DNA of 20,701 nucleotides from an uncultured Bacilli bacterium (GTDB taxonomy: Bacteria > Bacillota_I > Bacilli_A > RF39 > UBA660), in assembly GCA_934122275.1 (NCBI GenBank), contig CAKOWI010000012.1, positions 1-20,701 on the forward strand, written 5' to 3'. The translations under genes were made by a program, and so were the position numbers. Below are positions 14,688 to 20,701 of the stretch, piece after piece (position 1 is the stretch's first letter; each line of letters starts with the position of its first letter). The notes beneath the pieces are model-generated. The model searched no databases and was not told where the DNA came from. It was given only the letters and a program-made list of their open reading frames with translations.

Positions 14688-14729
14688 AAAGAGGCGTAAA
14701 TCCAGTTTATGGATTATGCCTCTTTTTTT
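14688..14729 (+). terminator. Leader terminator (attenuator) of the MATE gene
   Basis: AAAGAGGCGTAAATCC (14688-14703) pairs with GGATTATGCCTCTTT (14711-14725) over 15 bp with one bulged A and one G·U, then T residues to 14729. It lies between the promoter and the AAAGGGTGAT ribosome site, so transcription of the transporter must be conditional. Confidence 0.7.
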
Positions 14730-14749
14730 CGTTAAGAAAGGGTGATTTT

Positions 14750-16715
14750 ATGAAAGAGGAAAGACAAAGTAAAATGGCAATAGCACCAATGAATAAGCTC
14801 ATTTTAAAAATGGGATTACCAATGATTGTATCTATGGTATTACAAGCCTTATATAACGTTATTGATAGTATTACAAGCCTTATATAACGTTATTGATAGT
14901 ATTTTTGTTGCAAACATGGGAGCAAAAGGTGCTATTGCAAATCAAGCTTTAACCTATGCTTTTCCAGTTCAAATAATGATTATTGCAGTAGGAGTTGGAA
15001 CAGGTGTTGGACTAAATGCAATATTATCTAAGAGTTTAGGTGAAAATGATAGAGAAAAAGTAAATAAAGTAGCAGGAAATGGAATATTTTTAAGTATATG
15101 CATTTATTTAATATTCTTATTATTTGGATTATTTTTATCTAAATGGTTTATTTCTTTATTTACTAATGATAAAGAAATTATTGAAATGGGAACAACATAT
15201 TTAAAGATATGTACTTGCTTTTCACTAGGTTCTATTGGTTATACTGTGTATGAAAGATTTTTACAAGCAACTGGTAAAACAATGTTATCTACTATTTCTC
15301 AAATATCAAGAGCACTTGCAAATATAATCTTAGATTATATCTTTATTTATCCATTAAATATGGGTGTTGCAGGGGCAGCTTTAGCTACTATAATTGGACA
15401 ATTTATATCACTATTTGTTGCAATGTATTTTCACTATAATAAAAATAAAGAAATAGATGGCAATATAAAATGCATAAGTCCAGATATAAATTTAATTAAA
15501 GAAATTTATAGTATTGGTATTTCAGCTGCAATAATGCAAGCATTACTAGCTGTTATGATGGCAGGAATGAATGCAATACTTGGACTAGCACATGTTAATC
15601 AAACAGTATTAATTGGTTCGTTTGGTATTTATTATAAAATTCAGCAAATTGCATTATTTTCTGCATTTGGATTATCAAATACAATAATTTCAATACTATC
15701 ATTTAATTATGGTATGCAAGATAAAAAAAGAATAGATGATTGTATTAAATATGGAATAATTGATACTGTTATAGTTACTTTTATAATAAGTGTATTATTT
15801 GAGATTTTTGCATATCCACTTGCTAATTTATTTGGACTTGCAGGAGGAACTACAAAAGAAATAATTAGAGTGTGTGTAATAGCACTAAGAATTTCTAGCA
15901 TTGGATTTATATTTATGGGAATTTCAGTAGCTATTCAAGGTGTTTTACAATCTATAAGATATGCTTTAAGACCGTTAATTATTTCATTATTAAGACTAAT
16001 TATTTTTGTGTTTCCAGTAGCATATTTATTTACTAAAGTTAAAGATATTACCGAAGTTGTTTGGTGGACATTTCCGTTAGCAGAAAGTTTAACAGCAATT
16101 ATTTCATTATTTATTTTAAAAGATTCATATGATAAGAAAATTGAAATTATTAAAAGTGAAAAAGTTAAAAATAATTTAATTATATCTATATCAAGAGAAC
16201 ATGGAACAAATGGTAAAGAAATAGGAAGATTAGTTGCGAAAAAATTAAATATATCATTTTATGATAAAGAAGAAATGAAAGATTTTGCTATTAAAAATAA
16301 CATGACTAATAATTATTCTGATGAGGAATTATATGATAACTTTTTATCACTTGATGTAAGCAAAGAAGCAATAATTAATCAAACAAAGGTAATTAAAAGA
16401 ATTGCTAATGATGGTGATGCTGTAATAATAGGAAGAGCATCTGATTATATTTTAGAAGAAAATAAAAATTTAATAAAAGTATTTATATATGCTTCAGATA
16501 ATTACAAAATAAAAAACATAATGAATAATTATGGTGATGATGAAAATAAGGCTAAGAGTCATATATTAAAGTCAGATAAATCTAGATCAAGTTATTATAG
16601 TGCTATAGCTAATAGAGTTTGGGGAGATAAAAATAATTATGATTTATGTATAGATGCTAAAATAGGAAATGAAAATGTAGTTAAAATTATTTGTGATTAT
16701 GTAAAAAGTAGATAG
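14750..16715 (+). CDS. MATE efflux transporter fused to a cytidylate-kinase-like domain, frameshifted near the N-terminus
   Basis: A MATE-family (NorM/DinF-like) cation-coupled exporter followed by a soluble domain. The natural start is ATG 14750 after AAAGGGTGAT, reading MKEERQSKMAIAPMNKLIL and on to VLQALYNVIDSI. A 31-bp tandem copy then shifts the frame and gives TAA at 14885. The rest of the protein is open in another frame to 16715. Removing one 31-bp copy restores a single frame of 644 aa. MATE helices occupy about the first 455 residues. Then a LIISISREHGTNGKEIGRLV start, DKEEM, and GDAVIIGRASDYIL mark a cytidylate-kinase-like (AAK-type P-loop) domain. As sequenced, only a 45-codon product is made from the real start; a TTG at 14826 in the long frame has no ribosome site. 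The substrate is unknown. Confidence 0.8.
14837..14898 (+). repeat. Perfect 31-bp tandem duplication
   Basis: Two identical copies, 14837-14867 and 14868-14898, each starting GTATTACAAGCC and ending TTATTGATA; the following GTAT is shared. The unit is not a multiple of three, so it breaks the MATE reading frame. Confidence 0.95.
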
Positions 16716-16732
16716 TTAAATAGAAAATTGCT

Positions 16733-16759
16733 AAAAACCAAAAAAACAGGTATTTTTTT
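16733..16759 (+). terminator. Weak terminator after the MATE fusion gene
   Basis: AAAAACC (16733-16739) and GG-TA-TTTTT (16749-16757) form a short bulged stem before a seven-T run. Weak, but placed where a terminator is expected. The rest of the 16760-16887 interval shows no gene. Confidence 0.3.
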
Positions 16760-16887
16760 AATCACTAATTATATTCATAAAATTACTTATCCTTTAGTGT
16801 AATATATGAATTCTTTTATACTTGAATAATGATGTTTTAATGATGTTGTTTAAAGACTTTGATTATATTTTTTTAATACAAGAAAAA

Positions 16888-16896
16888 TGTTATAAT
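16888..16896 (+). promoter_or_regulatory. Extended -10 promoter of the HAD gene
   Basis: TGTTATAAT, identical to the extended -10 before the nitroreductase gene; no clear -35. AAAGGAG precedes ATG 16935. Confidence 0.45.
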
Positions 16897-16934
16897 TTTA
16901 TTGACTATTATTCTATCTTAAAGGAGAAAAAATT

Positions 16935-17444
16935 ATGTTTTTTACTAAATCAAAAGTTGAAAAAGTATTAGCTAAGGTTCATAAAAAAAGAAATAAAGCA
17001 TTAGTAGATGATCTTTATAATATTATATTTTTAGATTTTGATGGTGTACTTAATTTAGATTTAAATAATTACAATAAACCTTTCAAAAATAAAATTGCCA
17101 TAAAAAATTTAAATTTACTATGCTTGAAAAATGATTTTAAAATAGTGGTGTGTAGTTCTTGGAGAAAATATTGTGATTATAAAAAAATATTATATGAATC
17201 TGGTCTAAATAAAGGAATTCAAATACTTGGTGCTACTAAAAATTTAGAAATTGATCGTGAAAGTGAAATACAGGATTATTTGCTAAATAATCCTTATATT
17301 GATAAATTTATAATAATAGATGATGAAAAATATAATGAATTATCAAAATATCAAGTACGTACTGAAATAAGTAAAGGATTTGATGATGATAAGTACAATG
17401 AAGCAGTAGAGTTAATTTTAAAAATAAGTAATAGAAATTTATAA
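16935..17444 (+). CDS. HAD-like phosphatase-type protein (HAD_SAK_2 group)
   Basis: A 169-aa haloacid-dehalogenase-fold protein. Motif I is FLDFDGVLN (about residues 32-40) with the two aspartates, motif II VVCSSWRKY (about 72-80), and the acidic motif IV is IIIDDEKY (about 126-133). The SSWR pattern and the T…DRESEIQDYL segment fit the HAD domains linked to nucleic-acid repair ('Swiss army knife' group, which stand alone in many bacteria). A polynucleotide 5'- or 3'-phosphatase role is possible but not shown. A short basic N-terminus (KVEKVLAKVHKKRNK) precedes the domain. The gene has its own promoter and an AAAGGAG ribosome site, with no operon partner. Confidence 0.75.
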   Translation: MFFTKSKVEKVLAKVHKKRNKALVDDLYNIIFLDFDGVLNLDLNNYNKPFKNKIAIKNLNLLCLKNDFKIVVCSSWRKYCDYKKILYESGLNKGIQILGATKNLEIDRESEIQDYLLNNPYIDKFIIIDDEKYNELSKYQVRTEISKGFDDDKYNEAVELILKISNRNL

Positions 17445-17474
17445 TTAATATGTTGTAAATTTTAGGGGGTAATA

Positions 17475-17526
17475 ATGAAAGATATTTATAAAAAACAATA
17501 GGTTGTGTGAACAATTAGAAAAATGA
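17475..17526 (+). pseudogene. Short gene-start remnant
   Basis: A strong ribosome site (AGGGGGT) precedes ATG 17475, but the frame closes after 8 codons (MKDIYKKQ). With one base inserted in the A-run, the reading would continue KNNRLCEQLEK to TGA at 17526. This looks like the stump of a decayed gene. No family recognised. The stretch 17527-17630 shows no gene. Confidence 0.25.
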
Positions 17527-17632
17527 TACATTAATAAGAATTTGTGTTTTAGTTTGTGACAAATAGATTGTTTTTAATCAAGAATAATTGCATTAAAAAC
17601 ATGTAAAAAATATTAAATTTATTATTTATTAT

Positions 17633-17707
17633 AAAAAAACTTATGAACAATTAAATTCGTAAGCTTATTTCAAATGGAGCCCTAATTTTTCTTATATTCG
17701 AAAAATT
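17633..17707 (-). ncRNA. Structured minus-strand element, copy 1 (GGCTCCAT family)
   Basis: Minus-strand order: an 8-bp stem AATTTTTC/GAAAAATT with an 8-nt loop (17707-17684), 2 nt, GGCTCCAT (17681-17674), a 10-nt spacer, a second 8-bp stem CTTACGAA/TTCATAAG with an 8-nt loop and one mismatch (17663-17640), then seven T (17639-17633). The last hairpin plus T-run looks like an intrinsic terminator. The same octamer and spacers recur at 18745-18844 with different stem sequences. A flanking TGGGAG (minus strand of 17711-17716) could mask CTCCA. A clear promoter is not seen: TTGATT-16-TATAAT would start inside the first stem. The + strand shows better pairing in the second hairpin (T·G), so strand is inferred mainly from the T-run. 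Confidence 0.45.
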
Positions 17708-17770
17708 ATACTCCCAAGATTGATTAAATCAACTAAATAAATTGTATAAGATTTATAGTTTCTAATTTCC

Positions 17771-17805
17771 TATAGTATTGACTATTTATTAAAAAATACT
17801 ATAAT
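17771..17805 (+). promoter_or_regulatory. Promoter of the HD gene with overlapping 9-bp dyad
   Basis: TTGACT (17778-17783), 16 nt, TATAAT (17800-17805). A perfect inverted repeat TATAGTATT (17771-17779)/AATACTATA (17795-17803) straddles both boxes with a 15-nt gap, which is the geometry of a repressor operator. GAGGTGAT lies just before ATG 17825. Confidence 0.6.
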
Positions 17806-17824
17806 AACTTACCGAGGTGATTTC

Positions 17825-18484
17825 ATGACAAAAGAGCAGAATGTAATAAATTACTATGTTATATGTAATAGATTGAAAAATGTTATTAGAACTGGTTGGA
17901 AAAATTGGAATGTTCAAAGAGAAAGAATTGAAAGTGTAGCTGAGCATATATTTGGAGTTCAAATGCTTGCAATTGCTATGAAATCAGAATATCAATATGA
18001 TGTAGATATTATGAAAGTAATATTTATGCTAGCTGTTCATGAACTTGGTGAAACAGTTATTGGTGATTTAACACAATTTGAAGTATCAAAAGTAAAAAAA
18101 GAAAAAATGGAACATGAAGCAGTTAGTAGTATATTAGGTGGATTACTAGATGGTAAACAAATAGAACAATTATTTTTAGAATTTGACTCTCATAACACTA
18201 AAGAATCAGTGTTTGCATATCAATGCGATAAATTAGAATGTGATTTACAAAGTAAATTATATGATGAGGAAGGCTGTGTGGATTTAAATAATCAAGAAGA
18301 TAATGACACTATGAAAAATGCTAGAGTTCAAGAGTTGCTTAAAGCCAGTGCTTCTTGGTCAACTATGTGGCTTCAATTTGGTCAACAGGTTTATCCATAT
18401 GATGATAATTTTATGGCTGTTTCAAATTATGCTATAAATAATGAAATTGGAGAAAGTAAAGAAATTAAAAAACAATTTAAGTAA
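17825..18484 (+). CDS. HD-domain hydrolase (YfbR/HDDC2-like 5'-nucleotidase family)
   Basis: A 219-aa metal-dependent phosphohydrolase, probably acting on (deoxy)nucleoside monophosphates. Metal-site pattern: ESVAEHIFGV (His41), VHELGETVIGDLTQFE (His72, Glu73, Glu76, Asp81) and CDKLECDLQ (Asp135). The hallmark His-Asp pair is His-Glu here, which keeps a carboxylate but may change metal or rate. Helical throughout, and the length fits the family. It starts after GAGGTGAT with its own promoter and dyad, and ends at a short terminator. Two related structured minus-strand elements flank the gene, one on each side. The substrate is not determined. Confidence 0.8.
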   Translation: MTKEQNVINYYVICNRLKNVIRTGWKNWNVQRERIESVAEHIFGVQMLAIAMKSEYQYDVDIMKVIFMLAVHELGETVIGDLTQFEVSKVKKEKMEHEAVSSILGGLLDGKQIEQLFLEFDSHNTKESVFAYQCDKLECDLQSKLYDEEGCVDLNNQEDNDTMKNARVQELLKASASWSTMWLQFGQQVYPYDDNFMAVSNYAINNEIGESKEIKKQFK

Positions 18485-18690
18485 CACAGACGTAGAATCG
18501 TCTTTTCTTTTTTGATATCTTTATCAAAACTATTAAGATTATTTTGTATACCTTTGGCTCTTTTGCCTATTTATTTACAATACTTATTATACTCATTGAG
18601 TCCTTTGAGTTTAGATTAATTATCATTTATTTCAGCAAATATTTCATTTTTCTTATCCTCAATTTTTGCTCTATGATACCTTTCCTATTA
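18485..18690 (-). pseudogene. Possible decayed minus-strand coding remnant
   Basis: On the minus strand one frame reads ERYHRAKIEDKKNEIF, AEINDN, stop, SKLKGLNEYNKYCK, stop, IGKRAKGIQNNLNSFDKD. Both interruptions are TAA, and the pieces have the charged, helical make-up of a real protein. No start, ribosome site or named family can be given. It could be a degraded gene or just AT-rich chance. Confidence 0.22.
18488..18513 (+). terminator. Short terminator after the HD gene
   Basis: AGACG (18488-18492) and CGTCT (18499-18503) form a 5-bp stem with a 6-nt loop, followed by a T-rich stretch. Modest stability. Confidence 0.45.
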
Positions 18691-18744
18691 ATTTTTTTAC
18701 GATATTAATCATAACCCATCACACTTTTCTTTGCAATAACGCAC

Positions 18745-18882
18745 AAAAAAAATCAATCTTTTCAGATTGATTTAATCATTAACGTCACATTGGTGCGACG
18801 ATTTTATCTTATGGAGCCATAAAGGTTGAAGTCGGACAACCTTTAATTATCTAAATTATAGGTAGTAATAAACTACTAACTG
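18745..18882 (-). ncRNA. Predicted small RNA, copy 2 (GGCTCCAT family)
   Basis: A minus-strand TATAAT (18893-18888) precedes a transcript of about 135 nt. Read on the minus strand: an 8-bp stem AAAGGTTG/CAACCTTT with an 8-nt loop (18844-18821), 2 nt, GGCTCCAT (18818-18811), 10 nt, a 7-bp stem CGTCGCA/TGTGACG with a CCAA loop (18800-18783, one G·U that is a mismatch on the + strand), 10 nt, then a terminator AATCAATC/GATTGATT with a 6-nt loop (18772-18751) and eight T (18752-18745). No ORF is visible. The exposed CUCC could pair with ribosome sites of target mRNAs; that role is inference. The -35 is weak (TTGTAA at 19 nt). Confidence 0.55.
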
Positions 18883-18893
18883 ATATAATTATA

Positions 18894-19190
18894 CCATGAA
18901 AATAACTAAAATTTACAAAAAATTGATAATAATTATTAAGCAGGATAAAGAGTATGGTAGCACCACTATATTTAATGTCTTATAAATAAAGGATTTATAG
19001 TACTATCATTTCTTATTTTGCACTTGCAAAATTAAATTAAAAATATGTAAGAACTCTACCTTACTTTTTATTTATCCCTTTTGATTAAAGGTATTATGGA
19101 ACTATATTTATTTCCAACAGTTGGAATATGTTTAAAAATATTGGATGACTCTTAGAGGTTTTAGGTTAGCGATAAAATTGGCAAAAATGA
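18894..19190. other. Gene-poor interval with small palindromes
   Basis: No ORF with a ribosome site is seen. Small dyads present: TATAAAT/ATTTATA near 18980-19000, TTTTGCA-CT-TGCAAAA near 19016-19032, a weak GTAAG/CTTAC stem before a T-rich run near 19048-19070, and a perfect 15-bp palindrome TTCCAACAGTTGGAA (19112-19126). Confidence 0.4.
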
Positions 19191-19199
19191 TGGTATAAT
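19191..19199 (+). promoter_or_regulatory. Extended -10 promoter of the 55-aa membrane protein gene
   Basis: TGGTATAAT (TG, one base, perfect TATAAT), 51 nt before ATG 19250; no clear -35 at 17 nt. Confidence 0.45.
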
Positions 19200-19249
19200 T
19201 ATATATAGAAGCGACAGATAAATAGTAATTTAAAAAGGAGGATGTATAT

Positions 19250-19417
19250 ATGAAAAAAAATGTATTTAAAGTTGTTTTAATGATTTTAGGAATAGGAATT
19301 TTAGATTATGGAATTATTACTGAAATTGATGGAATAGGAAGATTCGCTATGATATTATTCGGAACATTATTTTCTATTATTGCTTGTTTAATGTCATTTA
19401 ATAAGAAGGATAAATAG
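19250..19417 (+). CDS. 55-aa two-helix membrane protein
   Basis: Begins after AAGGAGG with MKKNVFKVVLMILGIGIL and ends FNKKDK at TAG 19415-19417. Two hydrophobic segments (about 7-24 and 32-49) are joined by a short loop with TEIDGIGR, and Lys-rich ends flank both. The strong ribosome site, a -10 box upstream and a membrane-protein pattern argue that it is a real gene. It is 49 nt before the DUF1697 gene and probably shares its transcript. Function unknown; small membrane proteins next to regulators sometimes modulate them, but nothing shows that here. Confidence 0.65.
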   Translation: MKKNVFKVVLMILGIGILDYGIITEIDGIGRFAMILFGTLFSIIACLMSFNKKDK

Positions 19418-19466
19418 CAATTTAGTAATTAGTTAGAAAAATAGTAATTTGTAGGAGAGATGTATA

Positions 19467-20012
19467 ATGAAATATATCGCATTATTAAGAGGAATAAATA
19501 TTAGTGGCAAAAATAAGATTTTAATGAGTGAATTAAAATCAGAGTTAGAAAATAACAAATATAAAAACATTACTACATACCTTAATAGTGGTAATGTTAT
19601 TTTTGAAAGTAGTATTGATAATAAAGAAACAATAATGAAAGATATAAACAAGATTATATATGATAAATTTTATCTTGAAATACCTGTTTTCATTATAACT
19701 ACAAGTGAACTTGAAAATATATTAAATCATTGTCCTAATTGGTGGGGAACTAATAATAAAGAAATATATGACAATCTGATTTTTATAATTCCACCTACAA
19801 AATATAATGAAGTATATAATACTCTTGGAGAGCCAAGTAAAGATATTGAAAAGATTGAAGAATATAATAATTCTATATTTTGGTCATTTAATTTAAGCAA
19901 GTATAGAAAAGCAAATTGGTGGATTAAAACTGCAAGTACAGATATAAAAGATAAAATTACAATTAGAACAGCAAATACAATGAGAAAAGTGCTAGAATTA
20001 AGTAAGCGATAA
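19467..20012 (+). CDS. DUF1697-family protein
   Basis: A 181-aa cytoplasmic protein. The start MKYIALLRGINISGKNKILMSEL, then ITTYLNSGNVIFES, is the signature of the DUF1697 family (LLRGINVGG…TYxxSGNVxF). The C-terminal KANWWIKTASTDIKDKITIRTANTMRKVLEL also fits (the family's TxRNxxT-type end, here TIRTANT). Normal length. AGGAG precedes ATG at good spacing. The biochemical role of the family is not established. A 9-bp perfect hairpin begins within its stop codon region. Confidence 0.88.
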   Translation: MKYIALLRGINISGKNKILMSELKSELENNKYKNITTYLNSGNVIFESSIDNKETIMKDINKIIYDKFYLEIPVFIITTSELENILNHCPNWWGTNNKEIYDNLIFIIPPTKYNEVYNTLGEPSKDIEKIEEYNNSIFWSFNLSKYRKANWWIKTASTDIKDKITIRTANTMRKVLELSKR

Positions 20013-20026
20013 ATTACAATTTATCG
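20007..20026 (+). repeat. Hairpin at the DUF1697 stop codon
   Basis: CGATAAATT (20007-20015) and AATTTATCG (20018-20026) are perfectly complementary with an AC spacer, and the TAA stop is inside. There is no long T-run. The core ATAAATTACAATTTAT recurs exactly at 20623-20638. Confidence 0.6.
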
Positions 20027-20045
20027 TTATGTTAAAAAGTATTGC

Positions 20046-20074
20046 TTGCGGCAACAGGGTATTTGTCATACAAT
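20046..20074 (+). promoter_or_regulatory. Promoter of the XRE regulator gene
   Basis: TTGCGG (20046-20051), 17 nt, TACAAT (20069-20074), followed by AAAGGAG before ATG 20101. A TTGC/GGCAA stem overlaps the -35. Confidence 0.45.
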
Positions 20075-20100
20075 TTATTTAACGAAAGGAGAAATTATAA

Positions 20101-20616
20101 ATGTTAAAAGATAATTTAAAAACATTAAGAAAAAATAAAGGACTTTCTCAAGAAGAATTAAGCGTTAAATTAAATGTTGTAAGACAAACAGTATCAAAAT
20201 GGGAACAAGGATTGTCTGTTCCAGATGCAGAAATGTTAATATCTATATCGGAGGTATTTGAAACACCCGTTAGTGAAATTTTAGGTGAAAGTATAGAAGA
20301 AAAAGAAAAAAATGATTTAAAAGTAATATCAGAAAAGTTAGAAGTCATTAATGAACAATTAGCAATGAAACAAAAGCAAAAAAGAAAAATGTTAGTTAAT
20401 ACATTAATAGTTGCTGATGTATGTTTAATAATATTATTTATCTTATTAGCAATATTAGGAAGTCCATATCAATCATGGGATTATAGTGATCCAGAGTGGT
20501 CAGTAATTGGAACTTTATGGCATTCGTTTGAATGGGTATATTTCAAAGTAGCTCCACTTATGGTTATTGTTATAACAGCAATACTTGGAATAATATTTGT
20601 TAAAAGAAATAAATAA
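20101..20616 (+). CDS. XRE-family regulator with C-terminal membrane helices
   Basis: A 171-aa protein. Residues 1-62 are a helix-turn-helix domain of the XRE/Cro type: LRKNKGLSQEELSVKLNVVRQTVSKWEQGLSVPD, with recognition helix around RQTVSKWE. A charged linker (about 66-98, possible coiled coil) leads to two membrane helices (about 99-120 and 147-167), with a Trp/Ser-rich outer loop between them (SPYQSWDYSDPEW). This is a membrane-tethered transcription factor of a type frequent in Firmicutes. Its targets are unknown; the adjacent small genes are natural candidates. AAAGGAG precedes the start. Confidence 0.85.
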   Translation: MLKDNLKTLRKNKGLSQEELSVKLNVVRQTVSKWEQGLSVPDAEMLISISEVFETPVSEILGESIEEKEKNDLKVISEKLEVINEQLAMKQKQKRKMLVNTLIVADVCLIILFILLAILGSPYQSWDYSDPEWSVIGTLWHSFEWVYFKVAPLMVIVITAILGIIFVKRNK

Positions 20617-20622
20617 TAAATA

Positions 20623-20638
20623 ATAAATTACAATTTAT
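20623..20638 (+). repeat. Second copy of the ATAAATTACAATTTAT palindrome
   Basis: Identical to 20009-20024, placed between the XRE gene and the next gene. A possible operator, RNA stem or short dispersed repeat. Confidence 0.5.
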
Positions 20639-20652
20639 GGAGTTGATAATAA

Positions 20653-20701
20653 ATGAATAAAGAAATATTATTATCTAATATAGGTAAAATTCATACTACC
20701 A
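20653..20701 (+). CDS. Start of a DUF3781-like gene (partial, runs off the window)
   Basis: The sixteen codons visible are MNKEILLSNIGKIHTT, preceded by GGAG. The ILLxNIxKIHTT opening is what I recall for DUF3781 proteins, whose function is unknown. Only the extreme N-terminus is available, so this is tentative. Confidence 0.5.
   Translation, partial: MNKEILLSNIGKIHTT

Noticed and set aside
14826..14917. TTG at 14826 as the genuine start of the MATE gene
   Set aside because: It has no ribosome site, and its first residues are a misread of the duplicated segment; the real start with a ribosome site is 14750.
18745..18882. tRNA, SRP RNA or 6S RNA
   Set aside because: No cloverleaf, CCA end, SRP Alu/S-domain motifs or 6S bubble can be drawn; size and spacing do not fit.
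19112..19126. Perfect 15-bp palindrome TTCCAACAGTTGGAA as a specific attachment or origin site
   Set aside because: It is a single short dyad with no integrase, repeat cluster or known consensus to support such a role.

Overview
This is a very AT-rich stretch of a low-GC, walled Gram-positive bacterium (Bacillota). A SpoIID/LytB-type peptidoglycan enzyme, a class B sortase with its substrate, strong AGGAGG-like ribosome sites and Rho-independent terminators all point that way. TGA is used as a stop (Fic, PRPP synthetase), so this is not a TGA=Trp mycoplasma. The gene set resembles uncultured gut Bacilli/Clostridia-type genomes, but the lineage cannot be fixed from this window. Every convincing protein gene is on the + strand.

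Layout. (1) 1-2829: a predicted minus-strand small RNA or leader at the left edge, then a compact UvrD-like helicase overlapping a SpoIID-domain protein. (2) 2858-5494: a PMCA-type Ca2+ ATPase whose ribosome site lies inside a 14-bp hairpin. (3) 5511-7520: a Fic protein coupled by ATGA to a QueH-GNAT fusion. (4) 7580-9994: a 25-codon leader ORF plus intrinsic terminator before PRPP synthetase, then a membrane thioredoxin-like protein and a PH-domain protein. (5) 10069-10722: wreckage, with a response regulator cut after about 19 codons and joined to the tail of a surface protein. (6) 10738-13069: a secreted NPNTFD-anchored surface protein and its class B sortase, separated by an intergenic hairpin. 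(7) 13075-13856: a tetrahydrofolate riboswitch and terminator in front of a FolT folate transporter gene that has lost its C-terminus. (8) 13858-16759: a nitroreductase, then a MATE transporter fused to a cytidylate-kinase-like domain, with a terminator in its leader and a frame-breaking 31-bp tandem duplication. (9) 16888-18513: a HAD phosphatase-like gene and an HD-domain nucleotidase. (10) 18513-20701: a long gene-poor interval, a 55-aa membrane protein, a DUF1697 protein, an XRE regulator with membrane helices, and the start of a DUF3781-like gene.

Most striking is a pair of structured minus-strand elements flanking the HD gene (17633-17707 and 18745-18844). They share an octamer (GGCTCCAT as read on the minus strand), a 2-nt spacer to an 8-bp stem with an 8-nt loop, and a 10-nt spacer to a second hairpin, while the stem sequences are entirely different. 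That pattern suggests a small-RNA (or mobile RNA-like) family with an exposed CTCC-containing segment. Other themes are leader hairpins or terminators placed directly before ribosome sites (Ca2+ ATPase, prs, sortase, folT, MATE), and a cluster of deletion/duplication scars between 10.1 and 14.9 kb that is either genome decay or assembly error.
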